NCBI GenBank assembly: GCA_020631735.1
Contig: CM036162.1
Span: 93,978,401-94,042,400, forward strand
Source: Saccharum officinarum
Taxonomy: Eukaryota > Streptophyta > Magnoliopsida > Poales > Poaceae
Length of the DNA: 64,000 bases
Reading direction: 5' to 3'
The position numbers and the translations under genes are program-made. Under the pieces are notes generated by a model. That model ran no database searches. It worked only from the letters and a program-made list of their open reading frames with translations, and had not been told where the DNA came from. This document shows, one piece after another, positions 12,200 to 23,506 of this stretch. The first letter of the stretch is position 1. Each line of letters starts with the position of its first letter.

Positions 12200-12629
12200 T
12201 GCCAAAGTGGGAGAGAGAGTAGATTCAGGGGGAGTTTTTGGTAGAGGGTTTTCGTTCTTCTCTTGTGTGCTACACTCATGCATCATATTTACTTTACGGT
12301 ATTTGCATACTTGTGACATGTGGTCTTATGAGATACCTTGAGTCTCTATGGTTTATCTAGTCACAGTTTTAAATCATGTCACTTGTTTGTTTATAGCTCA
12401 TAAGGTTGTGCTTCCGTGCCTTACTCCGATTTCATATGAGCTATGTTCTATGTGTACTAACTCTTTATGTTTTATCTTATGAGTACACTCAGTTGGCTTG
12501 GAACATATAAGCATTGTCTAACCCCTTGTGCTTACAACTTTATGCTTATGTGAACCAAGCATGATCGAAAACCTCAACTCATATCTTCTGAATCTAAGTG
12601 TTGTCATCAATCACCAAAAAGGGGGAGAT
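12200..12629 (+). other. Duplicated polypurine tracts and 3' spacer of element B
   Basis: Two purine tracts are visible. CCAAAGTGGGAGAGAGAG lies just after the ORF stop (about 12202-12220), and AAAAAGGGGGAGA at 12616-12628 directly abuts the LTR. The latter is the functional plus-strand primer candidate. Sireviruses are known for repeated PPT-like tracts upstream of the 3' LTR, and element C shows the same pair. Between the tracts is AT-rich non-coding sequence. Confidence 0.8.
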
Positions 12630-14345
12630 TGAAAGCATCTAGGCCCCGGTGTTGGTTTCGGCAATTAATGACAACACATAATTACCATGACTAACGTGTG
12701 TTTTGCAGAAACGTTGGTAAGTTAGGTCATGGAGATGATAACTGCTTTGGGCAATATGATATTCATGTCCCTTGATGGAAATCATTTCGGTTTTCAAAGG
12801 ATCAACGATAAGATTAAGGACGGTTAGTTCCGGATGTCAAGGTGTTGAGATACATCTGGAATAGTCGTTAGGATCTTTGTTTCTTCCTTTGACCGTACTA
12901 TGAAGAGGGGCATGAGTGAGTAGCTTGACCTAGGTGAGTCTTGTGTTTAGGTGTGGTGCACACTTGTCAAACTTAGCACTAGGTAGCTCGAGAAAAGCTC
13001 AGAGTTCAGTTAAAAGCAACTTGGTTCAAGTTGCATCGCGTTTAGAAGACGTTTGAGCTGTTTACCTATGACCGGACGCGGTCCTGGTCATGACCGGACG
13101 CGTCCGGTCAGTACTAAATCTTCACTGCGCTTTCAGCTGACTGACTGGACACGGTCCTTAAGAGGACCAGACGCGGTGGTCAGTCTAACACGTGTTCCAA
13201 AGAGTAAACAGGGTAATCGGACACGACTGTAAAATGATCGGCGCGTCCGGTCATGTTCCAGTAAGGTCCCGTGGTGACCTGACGCATCCGGTCACCTATG
13301 ATCGGACGTGGTCATGCGTCCGGTTATGTTCCAGTAAGGTCCCGTGGTGACCTAACGCGTCCGGTCACCTATGATCGGACGCGGTGATGCGTCAGGTCAG
13401 TTTTCCAGAGAGCTCTTGCATGATCGGACGCGTCCGATCATCCTTGATCGGCGTGTCCGGTCATCTCAGACCGGCGCATCCGGTCATCACAGATCGGCGC
13501 GTCCGGTCACTCAGCACAGGTTTCCGTTATTCGACCGTTACACCTGATCGGCGCGTCCGGTCATATCGACAGGCGCGTCCGGTCAGTGCGCGTCTGGCTG
13601 TTTCAAAAGGTAACGATTGGTTTTGTTTGAGGGGTCTATAAATACACCCCCTCCACCTCTTTTAGAGGTCTCTTGCTCATTTGTTCAGCTGAGAAACACC
13701 TTTAGAGTGCAAGGAAGTGCAAGAGCCCTAGTGAGGATAGTGATTTGCGAATCGAAGTTTGAGAATCCTCTCTAGTGACAAGAGTCAAGCAAGTGTGCAT
13801 CCATCTTCTCATTAGGCTTGTTGTGGTCAAGTGAGAGTTCTAGCTTGTTACTCTTGGTGATCGCCATCACCTAGACGGTTTGGTGGTGATTGGGAGTTTG
13901 GTGATCATCCAACGAGATTGTGGGTGACCCAACTCAAGTTGTGAGCGGTTTTGGGTGATTCACCGTGACGGAGTGTCGAAGAATCAACCCGTAGAGAGCA
14001 CTTGATCCTTGCGTGGATCAAGGGGGAGCTACACCCTTACGCGGGTGCTCCAACGAGGACTAGTGGGGAGTGGCGACTCTCCGATACCTCGGCAAAACAT
14101 CACCGTGTTCCTATCCCCTACTTTCAAGCATTTACTTTCTTACATTACTTTCATTGCTTGTTTACTTTCCTAGAATTGCCTTGCTAGTCTAGGATTGGAA
14201 CTTAGGGTGCAAAACTTTTGTCGATAGAATCACAAGGAACACAAGTAGGCACTAGGGGTGAAGTTTGGCTTATAGGATTTAATTCTTGCAATTAATTTTT
14301 AGAAAAGCCCAATTCACCCCCCTCTTGGGCATCTTGATCCTTTCA
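12630..14345 (+). repeat. 3' LTR of element B (1716 bp)
   Basis: Begins TGAAAGCATCTAGGCCCC right after the polypurine tract and ends CTTGATCCTTTCA at 14345. TATA box TATAAATA at 13637-13644. A palindrome array spans 13070-13600, including an exact ACCGGACGCGTCCGGT at 13093-13108. A 73-bp segment is tandemly duplicated (units start at 13254 and 13327). The following bases resume a third-ORF sequence homologous to 9840 onward, so this is an insertion junction. Confidence 0.93.
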
Positions 14346-16662
14346 AACTCTTATAGAGGCAGAGATAGCTCAGGCAGTGGCAGATGCAGTAGATGCAGCA
14401 GAGAGGGGTGGCAGGAGCAGTGGTATTCGCATTGGAGAAAGTCGCTTTCATCTTGAAGGTCGACAACTTGGCACAGAGGCCACAGAGGAGACAGTAGAGG
14501 CTACAGAGGAGACAGTGGATGCCCCTACAGAGCAGCCTTCAGAGGATCCATAGGAGACTGAGGAACATACAGCATAGACTCCACCGCGTCGTCGCTCAGG
14601 ACGTACGTGAGCTCAGGTCACTCCCAGGCCAGAGGGTCAGCGTCGTGGAGGTCGTCCACCTCCCAGGGCTAGAGGTCACCCACCTGTGGAGTACTTTGAC
14701 CTCAGGGGTGCTACAGCCAGACAGGTCTAGGCCCTCAGGTTCGTTGAGGTATCTCGGTGGTTCCCACCCCAGCGGGATCCCCGGGCGTCAGAGGGCTTCT
14801 ACAAACCTCTGCACGAGGATTTCTACAAGGCCTATGTCGACAGTGGAATAGCTTTCAGACCATAGAGAGTCTGTCGACTAGAGGTACTGGTTGAGGTGGT
14901 TGGTGAGCAGCTTCGTCCACATCTGTCTTTTCTGCCTGGACTATCAGATCTACTTGGACGGACTGGAGCATACTGCGGAACCTAGGTCAGAGAGTTTTAC
15001 TCGTCACTATGGATCGACCCTGCACATCAGTTCATCCACTTTGCTTTCAGAGGTCGTGACCGTAGGTTATACAACACCAGGGTATGGGAGATTCTCAGAC
15101 TCCCCGCTTCAGAGACCAAGATCCATCAGTTGTACTTCGGACAGACTGCTCCTCCGAGACGCCCTTATGGCGGGACAGTGCCTCCTACTGACTTGATTCG
15201 ACCCTGCTTCCGTGAGCCTTTTGGCGAAGGGTCTTGACGCACGCCAGCCAGCCTGACACCCATAGTTAGAGTGCTGGATGCTATAGTGAGGAGGACACTT
15301 CTTCCTAGACTTGGATACAGAGAGGGTCTCACTCGCATGCAGCTATGGGTGATACATCACCTCGTCTCACAGACCCCGTTCGACCTTTGGGATCTGATAC
15401 TTTGTGAGATGGAGGATACCTTGGCAGAGGGATTCAAGGGACACAGGCAGCTTCCATATGCACACTGGATCTGCTTCATCATCAGGACTGCCTGTGAGTT
15501 GCCTATAGAAATTAGAGCTGAAATCTCTGATACTACCACAGCCTTCCCAGAGTATGACATCCGCCAGCTGTGGGCATCAGTGACTAGAGAGCAGGCACCT
15601 GGCCCAGGATGGCGACAGAGACCAGATGTACCAGAGACAGCCGCTGAGCAGGACGAGACCGTTGAGGGTCTTGCAGAGGCAGAACTTGTAGACTTAGATG
15701 CTCAGCCGGCTGATCAAGCCGAGGATGTGGCCACTGACAGCCCAGATGAAGACTACCAGCCCATCCCCTCGTACCGCTCTCCTCGACCTCACGACCATGA
15801 GGCCGGTGGCTCTGGCTCAGCCTCCCGCTCAGATCCAGCCATGGTGGCTATCCTTGAGAGGTTGACCCAGGCCCAGGAGCGACAGGAGATACAGATGCAG
15901 TGACAGGCACAGGACTCAGCTGCAGTGTTTGCACAGATTTAGGCTCGCCAGGACAAGCTCCAGAGGCAGCAGCTCGAGTTTCAGCGACAACAGTTTGAGA
16001 TGCAGAGGCAGCAGGCAGCCACTCCGCAGCAATACTTAGAGCTCCTGTGCCACCTTGTCACTGTGGGAGTACCGCCACCACCGTCAGTCCTGACTCCAGC
16101 CTTACAGTCCAGTGGACTTCAGAGTCAGAGGCAGCCGAGCTTTTAGTACACCTCTCCTCAGCAGTAGGTACCGCAGATGTTTCAGTCTCTGAGCTACACG
16201 CCTATCCAGACAGGTTTTACTCCACCAGCTCAGCCGGGACCACACCTCCTCTTAGGTCCGGCATTCACTGATTTCAGTGCTACATTCAGCGAGCTGACTG
16301 GACAGCCGACACCGTCGCACTCTACTTTTGTGACTACCTCAGACATGTCGGTTTCAGAGACTGATGCGCTTCCAGTGACAGGGTCTGCTACTACAGACAC
16401 TCTGCCTTCCTCAGTCGCATCTACAGATCCTCCCACTCTTGGTGTTCTTCAGGCTCAGGCGACAGTGACCGATCCGATAGTTGCTTCTACACCTTCAGTC
16501 ACTGCCCCTCATCTACAAACCCAGACTACTTCACTGCCACATTCAGCTTTAGAGGGTCAGCCTGACAGTTCAGAGTCTGAGGAGGATGCTACACAGTTCG
16601 TGATCACTCCGCGCTCCTCGGCACCCGATAGGATAGCTTCTGTTCCCCCGTCAGATCCCTAG
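14346..16662 (+). pseudogene. Third (env-position) ORF of Sirevirus C, many stops
   Basis: Homologous along its whole length to 9840-12180 of element B: the Glu/Thr-rich linker, the globular domain (for instance GLTRMQLWVIHHLVSQTPFD and QLPYAHWICFII), the Gln-rich segment and the Ser/Thr tail ending near 16662. It has stops at about 14552, 14574, 14604, 14727, 14862, 14984, 15236, 15901, 15939, 16144 and 16166. Most fall where B has CAG, CAA, CGN or TGG. The longest intact piece is 15271-15903. Confidence 0.8.
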
Positions 16663-17083
16663 ATTAGTTTTTGGCGGTTGATGCCAAAGGGGGAGAGAGA
16701 GCATAGATTCAGAGGGAGTGGTGATAGAGGGTTTCATTTTTCGTGTGTGCTACTTTCATGCATCATGTTTACTTTTCTCGCCCTGCATTGTGTGACTATG
16801 AGTTTGTGAGACTATGTCTTAATGTTTTATGTCACTTAATTATGTTTAGCTCATAAGGTTGTGCTTCTGTGCCTTACTCCGATTTCATATGAACTATGTT
16901 TTTTTGTGTACTAACTCTTCATGTTTTATCTTATGAGTACACTCAGTTGGCTTGGAACACATAAGCATTGACTAACCCTTTGTGCTTACAGCTTTATGCT
17001 TATGTGAACCAAGCATGATCGAAAACCTCAACTCATATCTTCTGAATCTAAGTGTTGTCATCAATCACCAAAAAGGGAGAGAT
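16663..17083 (+). other. Spacer and polypurine tracts of element C
   Basis: CCAAAGGGGGAGAGAGAG follows the ORF stop near 16686 and AAAAAGGGAGAGA (about 17070-17082) abuts the LTR, matching the pair in element B. The rest is AT-rich and alignable with 12220-12615. No gene is seen. Confidence 0.75.
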
Positions 17084-18454
17084 TGAAAGCATCTAGGCCC
17101 CGGTGTTGGTTTCGGCAATTGATGACAACGCTTAATTACCATGACTAACGTGTGTTTTGCAGAAACATTGGTAAGTTAGGTCATGGAGATGATAACTGCT
17201 TTGAGCAATATGGTATTCATGTCCCTTGATGGAAATCGTTTCGGTTTTCAAAGGATCAACGACAAGATTAAGGATGGTTAGTTCCGGATGTCAAGGTGTT
17301 GAGTTACATCTGGAATAGTCATTAGGATCTTTGTTTCTTCCTTTGACCGTACTATAAAGGGGGGCATGAGCGAGTAGCTTGACCTAGGTGAGTCTTGTGT
17401 TTAGGTGTGGTGCACACTTGTCAAACTTAGCACTAGGTAGCTCGAGAAAAGCTCAGAGTTCAGTTGGAAGCAACTTGGTTCAAGTTGCATCGCGTTTAGA
17501 AGACGTTTGAGCCGTTTACCTATGACCGGACGTGGTCTTGGTCATGACCGGACGCGTCCGGTCAGTACTAACACTTCACTGCGGTTTCAACTGATCGACC
17601 GGATACGGTCCTTGAGAGGACCGGACACGGTGGTCAGTCTGACACGTGTTTCAGAGGGTAAACAGCGTAATCGGACGTGGCTGTGAAGTGATCGGCGTGT
17701 CCGGTCACGTTCCAGTAAGGTCCCGTGGTGACCTGACGTGTCCGGTCACCTATGATCGGACGCGGTCGTGCATCAGGTCTCTTGCTCATTTGTTCAGCTG
17801 AGAAACACCTTTGAAGTGCAAGGGAGTGCAAGAGCCCTAGTGAGGATAGAGATTTATGAATCAAAGTTTGAGAATCCTCTCTAGTGACAAGAGCGTAGCA
17901 AGTGTGCATCCATCTTCTCATTAGGCTTGTTGTGGTCAAGTGAGAGTTCTAGCTTGTTACTCTTGGTGATCGCCATCACCTAGACGGTTTGGTGGTGATT
18001 GGGAGTTTGGTGATCATCCGATGAGATTGTGGGTGACCCAACTCAAGTTGTGAGCGGTTTTGGGTGATTCGTCGCGACAGAGTGTCGAAGAATCAACCTG
18101 TAGAGAGCACTTGATCCTTGCGCGGATCAAGGGGGAGCTACACCCTTGCGCGGGTGCTCCAACGAGGACTAGTGGGGAGTGGCGACTCTCCGATACCTCG
18201 GCAAAACATCGCCGTGTTCCTAACCCTTACTTTCAAGCATTTACTTTCGTGCATTACTTTCATTGCTTGTTTACTTTCCTAGAATTGTCATGCTAGTTTG
18301 GGATTGGAACTTAGGGTGCAAAACTTTTATCGGTAGAATCACAAGGAACACTAGTAGGCACTAGGGGTGAAGTTTGGCTTATAGGATTTAATTCTTGCAA
18401 TTAATTTTTAGAAAAGCCCAATTCACCCCCCTCTTGGGCATCTTGATCCTTTCA
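17084..18454 (+). repeat. 3' LTR of element C (1371 bp), TATA box deleted
   Basis: Same termini as LTR B. It carries an exact ACCGGACGCGTCCGGT at 17547-17562. It is 345 bp shorter than LTR B. That difference is accounted for exactly by a 272-bp deletion between two AGGTC strings (junction at 17775-17779, matching 13394-13398 and 13666-13670 in B) plus absence of B's 73-bp duplication. The deletion removes the last palindromes and the TATA box, so this LTR should be promoter-dead. Confidence 0.92.
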
Positions 18455-19737
18455 GCGGTGCTAAGATTTATGTATGTGCTGATGTTTCTTTTTTTTATCT
18501 CATACCAGGTCATCAGGACTAGAGCCTTGCTGATGGGGAAACAGCTCGCATGCGCGTATTCTTGGTATTGGCACAGTTGTTCTGAAGCTTACTTCGAAAA
18601 AAACGGTGTTATTGAAGCACGTGCAGCATGTCCCCTCCATCAGGAAGAATCTCGTTAGTGGCTCTATGTTGTGTCGTGATGGCTACAAGATTGTGCTTGA
18701 GTCTAATAAGTGTGTCGTGTCAAAACATGGTATATTTATTGGTAAAGGTTATGACTGCGAAGGTCTGTTCCATTTATCATTGCTTGATGTGTGTAATAAG
18801 GTTGTGAACACCGTTGATATCTCGAATGAGTCGGATTTATGGCATTCACGTCTTTATCATGTCAATTTTGGTTGTCTCATGCGGTTAGCAAATATGAATT
18901 TAATCCTAAAATTTAACATGGTCAAAGGTTCTAAGTGCCATGTATGTGTATAATCTAAACAACCGTGCAAGCCTCATAAGGCTGCTGAGGTGAAAAATTT
19001 GCATCGCTAGATCTCGTTCATTCTAATTTATGTGAAAGGAATGGCGATTTGACTAAAGGCGGTAAACGATACTTCATGACTTTTGTAGATATTTACACTA
19101 GATTTTGCTATGTGTATCTACTTAAAACAAAAGATGAAGCATTGAATTATTTTAGCCTATAAAGCTGAAATAGAAAATCAACTTGAGAGGAAAATTAAAC
19201 GGTTAAGGTCTGATCGAGGTGGAGAATATTTCTCTAGTGAATTTTCTAAATTCTTCGTGGAACATGGTATTATTTATGAGAGGACACCGCAATACTCACC
19301 ACAATCTAATAGAATTGTCGAAAGAAAGAACCGTACTCTAACTGAGTTAATAAATGTCATGTTAGACACTACGAAACTATCTAAGGAATGGTGGGGTGAG
19401 ACGATTTTAACTGCATGTTATGTCCTAAATAGAGTTCCTATAAAGAATAAAGAAATCACACCATGAGGAATGAGAAAAGAAAAGATTAAATCTCTCATAT
19501 ATGCGCACTTGGGGTTGCTTGGCTAAAGTGAATGTGCCGGTCAACAAGAAGCGCAAACTTAGGCCTAAAACTGTTGACTGTGTATTCCTTGGTTACGCCA
19601 TTCACAGTGTTGGATATAGGTTCTTAATTATAAATTCTAAGGTACCTGACATGCATGTTGGTACAATAATAGAGTCTAGAGACGCTATATTTTTTAGAAA
19701 TGAATTTCCTATGAAAATTGCACCTAGCACGACTAGT
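18455..19737 (+). pseudogene. Degenerate Ty1/copia pol D: GAG-pre-integrase and integrase
   Basis: Readable in broken frames. The end of the protease region (LKHVQHVPSIRKNLVSGSML) is followed by the GAG-pre-integrase domain (LWHSRLYHVNFGCL, then CHVCV) and the integrase core with [48 protein letters not shown] and ACYVLNRVPIK. A C-terminal part follows (MRTWGCLAKVNVPVNKKRKL). At least five stops or frame changes break it. It belongs to a different, more diverged copia lineage than A-C and is the host sequence into which C inserted. It runs into the assembly gap. Confidence 0.85.
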
Positions 19738-19837
19738 NNNNNNNNNNNNNNNNNNNNNNNNNNNNNNNNNNNNNNNNNNNNNNNNNNNNNNNNNNNNNNN
19801 NNNNNNNNNNNNNNNNNNNNNNNNNNNNNNNNNNNNN
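19738..19837. other. Assembly gap (100 N)
   Basis: Exactly 100 N, the usual placeholder for a gap of unknown size. It joins degenerate copia D to the inside of a MITE, so sequence order across it is an assembly claim only. Confidence 0.99.
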
Positions 19838-20067
19838 TCGCGAAAAGTAGTTGAAAAGTTACTGTAACATCTTTCGTTGTTATTTGGCAAAAATTATCTA
19901 ATTATGGACTAACTAGGCTCAAAAGATTCGTTCCGACATTTACAGACAAACTATGCAATTAGTTATCTTTTTTACCTACATTTAATGCTCCATACATGCG
20001 TCGAAAGATTTGATGTGATGAGTGGAAGAGGAAATATTTTGGGTTGGGAGGGGAAGTGAACAAGGCC
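19838..20067 (-). mobile_element. MITE, GGCCTTGTT family, left end lost in gap
   Basis: The right end reads GAAGTGAACAAGGCC, the inverse of a GGCCTTGTTCACTTC terminus. The interior shares the strings CTAGGCTCAAAAGATT, GCAATTAGTTATC and ACATTTAATGCTCCATACATG with the complete copy at 58505-58747. The left terminus is in the gap. The complete copy has TTA target duplications, which suggests the PIF/Harbinger (Tourist) group. Confidence 0.75.
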
Positions 20068-21208
20068 ATAGTAATTTATTTTTCCACAACCTATTCGATC
20101 GAACTCTTGTGTAGTTTGTGTACATACTACTATATATGCCGCACGTACGCGTGCGACCACAGCGATAGCGCTTTGGCCGGTGATTTCGCACATTCCGTGT
20201 GTCTCTACAGGGCCACCAGTAGACTTTGCTCTTGACCGACTCTAGCTTGCTAGTGTAAACACACGTACAGGTCGATCCACGTACACATAGCTGGCAAGAA
20301 AAAGACTAGCTTGTTGTTTGCATCCTAAAACTAAGGCCACGTTTAGTTTTCAAAAATTTTGAAGATAATACATGTGTGGGATAGCTCTCACCCGTCATGC
20401 TAGATTTTTTAATTGAGTTTAGGATGAGGGCGGCTTCGTTCATAGTGGGATCTTGTAGATGTGCATGCACCTGGTGTGCCACCGGCTCGTGAGACCATAT
20501 TTTCTACAAACTATAACAAGCAGTGCGATTATCATAGTAAATGGTCAGGAAATTAAACCTGGAACATCTCGCAGTCACATGAGGCAATAGGGGAAGCCCC
20601 GACGTTAACTCCCCTATACACCTCATTAGTCATGAGATTTTTCATGCGACTGATGCCTATTGTTGTGTCGACAAGAAAGTCTGTGATAGGTTAAAGGAGG
20701 AGGGTTTCCGTCTTCTCTTAATAATCTTCGGTGGTAGCACACCAACATGGCTGAGCGGGGTTTGGGAGGAGGGTTTTTCATCTTCTATGTAGATCGTCGA
20801 TGGCGGCGGTGGGATGACTAGAGGCCCGGTTGGAGGCGTCATTGATGAGGGCATCAATTGGATTGTGGTTAGTGTTGCAATGGTGTTTGTGGTGATGGAT
20901 GAAGGCATAAGAATGGTCTGGAGTCAGAACGAAGATTAAGATGATGAAAAAAAAAGACTAACTACTAGATCCATTCGATCGTGACCTAACTAGAAACATT
21001 ACCTAATGTTTTTGCTCATTTTCATGTGTCTATGGTCTAGCATTTTCATTACCAATTCACCAACTATTTAAAGCCCCTTTACAATGTAAGAGATTTATAG
21101 AAATCACACGAAAATTTCACAAAAATAAATCTATTTCTATAGAAAAGCGTACGATTTAGAAAATAAGTTTCATGTTCCAAAAAGAATGTTAGTGATTTAT
21201 TATATACT
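20068..21208. other. Intergenic sequence, no gene seen
   Basis: AT-rich spacer upstream of the first bHLH gene. 20334-20400 (GGCCACGTTTAGTTTTC and following bases) looks like a truncated piece of a GTTTAGTT-type MITE. Short ORFs on either strand lack recognisable domains. Confidence 0.5.
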
Positions 21209-21525
21209 TCCTTTGTCTCAATATAAATTAGTTTTTAGCTATATATCTAGACAAGTACTCACTCCGTTCCTAAATAACTGTCGTTTTCGCTTCCTGAGAA
21301 ATAAATTTGACTAAATATATATTAAAAAATATTAATATTTATGGTACAAAATTAATACCATTAGAGATCATTGGCGAAGGGAGTACTGTCTATGGTACAA
21401 AAAAAATATTAATATTTATGATACAACTTTTGACGGAGGGAGTACTGTCTATGTACATATAGCTACTAGAACTTTGATAAAAAAAAAGCTACTAGAAATT
21501 AATTTATTTTGAGACGAACCGGAGT
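21209..21525. mobile_element. Nested Stowaway-type MITE remnants
   Basis: Two or three diverged elements overlap. An outer one starts CTTCCTTTGTCTCAATATAAA near 21209 and ends near ACCGGAG at 21525. An inner one starts CTCACTCCGTTCC near 21258 and has two possible ends (GAAGGGAGTA near 21383 and GACGGAGGGAGTA near 21442). The string TAATATTTATG(G)TACAA is repeated. CTCCCTCCGT-type ends with TA flanks are the Stowaway (Tc1/mariner) hallmark. Exact bounds are uncertain. Confidence 0.6.
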
Positions 21526-21718
21526 ATAGTTTATTGTTTGACCAACTCCTGTCACGTTCTCACCGTGGTGTGTAGTATTCGTATCAAGTATATTCTGGTG
21601 GACAAGCAAAGTTTCCCATTCCCAACTCCCAACTTCCCAGCTGCCAGTCCAAAAGGAGCCTCCCTGTTGGAACCAAAGCAGGTAGCCGAGGTCCTAAATG
21701 CAAATGTATCGCCGGCAC

Positions 21719-21725
21719 TATAAAA
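21719..21725 (+). promoter_or_regulatory. TATA box of bHLH gene 1
   Basis: TATAAAA, 96 bp upstream of the ATG at 21821, followed by a short A/C-rich leader. No other strong TATA is seen between the MITE cluster and the gene. Confidence 0.7.
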
Positions 21726-21820
21726 GCAGAAGCCTATATGCTTGTATGCTACTACAGGCAAGCAGTGCCGCACACCCACACGCTGGCACTTCAGGTTCAG
21801 TCACCATATAGGCAGTGACA

Positions 21821-22696
21821 ATGGACGACCTGCTCTCCCCGTGCTCCTCCTTCTCCCCACCGTCGCCGCCGTCCTTCTTCTCCCACGCCGGCCACCCAGT
21901 CATCGAGTTCGCCTCCTGTGAGGTCCCCGAGCAATGGCTGCTCGATGACGTCGTCGTGGCCAAGAACGAGGGCTACGACGACGTGGACGACCTGTGGCCC
22001 GTGGGGAGCTCGCTGTCCCCGGACTCTGAGCTCTCCGAGCAGCCGCTTCCTCCTCAGCCGCCGCCGCCGCCACCGAAGCAGAAGCAGGAGCTGACAAGCG
22101 TCACGGCTCCGACGCAGCAGCGCCCCGGGAAGCGGCGGGGGCGGAAGACCGGGCCCCGCCCAGACGGCCCCACCGTCAGCCACGTGGAGGCCGAGCGCCA
22201 GCGCCGGGAGAAGCTGAACCGCCGGTTCTGCGACCTCCGCGCCGCCGTCCCCACCGTGTCGCGCATGGACAAGGCCTCCCTGCTCGCGGACGCCGCCGCC
22301 TACATCGCGGAGCTGCGCGCCCGTATCGCGCGGCTCGAGGCCGAGTCCAGGCGGTCCGCCGCGGCGAGGTGGGAGCCCGTAGCCGCGGCCGCCGCCGCCT
22401 GCGGCGCTCATGAGGGACGGGGAGTCGGCGCTGCCGACGATGAGATGGTGGAGGTGCGGATGCTGGGGCCGGCCGCGGCCGCGGTGCGCGCAACGAGCGC
22501 GGCCCCGCACGCGCCCGCGCGGCTGATGAGCGCGCTCCGGTGTCTGGAGCTGCACGTGCAGCACGCCTGCGTAACCCGCGTGAACGGCATGACGGTCCAG
22601 GACGTCGTGGTTGACGTGGCAACCCCGCTGCAGGACGACGACGACGGCCTCCGCGCCGCGCTGCTCCAGATGATGCAGGACAGCGCGGCTACCTAG
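21821..22696 (+). CDS. MYC-type bHLH transcription factor, ACT-like C-terminus (gene 1)
   Basis: Intronless, 291 residues. The start is ATG 21821 (MDDLLSPCSS); an in-frame GTG two codons upstream is not a start. The order is an acidic Pro/Ser-rich N-terminus with CEVPEQWLLDD (33-43), a nuclear signal KRRGRK (104-109), then basic-HLH at about 121-175. The basic region HVEAERQRREKLNRRF carries His121, Glu125 and Arg129, the residues known to read the G-box CACGTG. A helix follows, and at about 209-287 an ACT-like dimerisation region. It is much shorter than true MYC2 proteins and lacks the N-terminal JAZ-interacting domain. It acts in the nucleus. Paralogous to 28779-29597 in opposite orientation. 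The target pathway cannot be read from the sequence. Confidence 0.93.
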   Translation: MDDLLSPCSSFSPPSPPSFFSHAGHPVIEFASCEVPEQWLLDDVVVAKNEGYDDVDDLWPVGSSLSPDSELSEQPLPPQPPPPPPKQKQELTSVTAPTQQRPGKRRGRKTGPRPDGPTVSHVEAERQRREKLNRRFCDLRAAVPTVSRMDKASLLADAAAYIAELRARIARLEAESRRSAAARWEPVAAAAAACGAHEGRGVGAADDEMVEVRMLGPAAAAVRATSAAPHAPARLMSALRCLELHVQHACVTRVNGMTVQDVVVDVATPLQDDDDGLRAALLQMMQDSAAT

Positions 22697-23309
<613 letters not shown>

Positions 23310-23352
23310 TGTTTTGTTTGGAGGTAGGATTCGTATAATCCACGTGTGTTGG

Positions 23353-23498
23353 GAGTGGCGGATGTATATACTAAAACAACAGAGATGTTGATTTGCACGA
23401 AGATTTAACGGTGAAATCAAGTTTTTGCTACAGTAATTAGCATTGAAATCAAGAAATTAGGGGGGCTGGAGCCCCCCAGCCCCCCTTTGGATCCGCCT
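23353..23498 (-). mobile_element. hAT MITE (GTGGCGGAT family), copy 1
   Basis: Flanked by a perfect 8-bp duplication TGTGTTGG (23345-23352 and 23499-23506), the hAT signature. Its ends, GTGGCGGATG and GGATCCGCC, are slightly decayed. The reverse complement matches the copy at 41015-41180 along its length, including the hairpin of G-runs and C-runs around GGGGCTCCAGCCCC. Confidence 0.88.
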
Positions 23499-23506
23499 TG
23501 TGTTGG

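Larger units (their letters stand above)
7020..14345 (+). mobile_element. Sirevirus element B, 3' part
   Basis: A plus-strand element closely related to A. It begins abruptly inside RT where element A inserted. It then holds the rest of RT, RNase H (to 8419), a 1.3-kb spacer, a third ORF in env position (9725-12180), two polypurine tracts and a 3' LTR (12630-14345). Its 5' LTR, gag and integrase should lie to the left of the window, beyond element A. Its LTR ends exactly inside the third ORF of element C at 14346, so B is read as an insertion into C. Several stops and 1-nt frameshifts show that it is dead. Confidence 0.88.
14346..18454 (+). mobile_element. Sirevirus element C, 3' part
   Basis: A sister copy of B on the same strand. 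It holds most of the third ORF (14346-16662), a spacer with two polypurine tracts and a 3' LTR (17084-18454). Its first bases align with about 9840 of element B, so its 5' part was separated by the insertion of B and lies left of the window. It ends inside degenerate copia D. The TSD candidate is GCGGT at 18455-18459, with its partner out of view. Confidence 0.88.

Noticed and set aside
21797..22622. Long antisense ORFs over bHLH gene 1 and likewise over bHLH gene 2 (28813-29519)
   Set aside because: Mirror frames of very GC-rich coding sequence; the sense frames carry the conserved bHLH.
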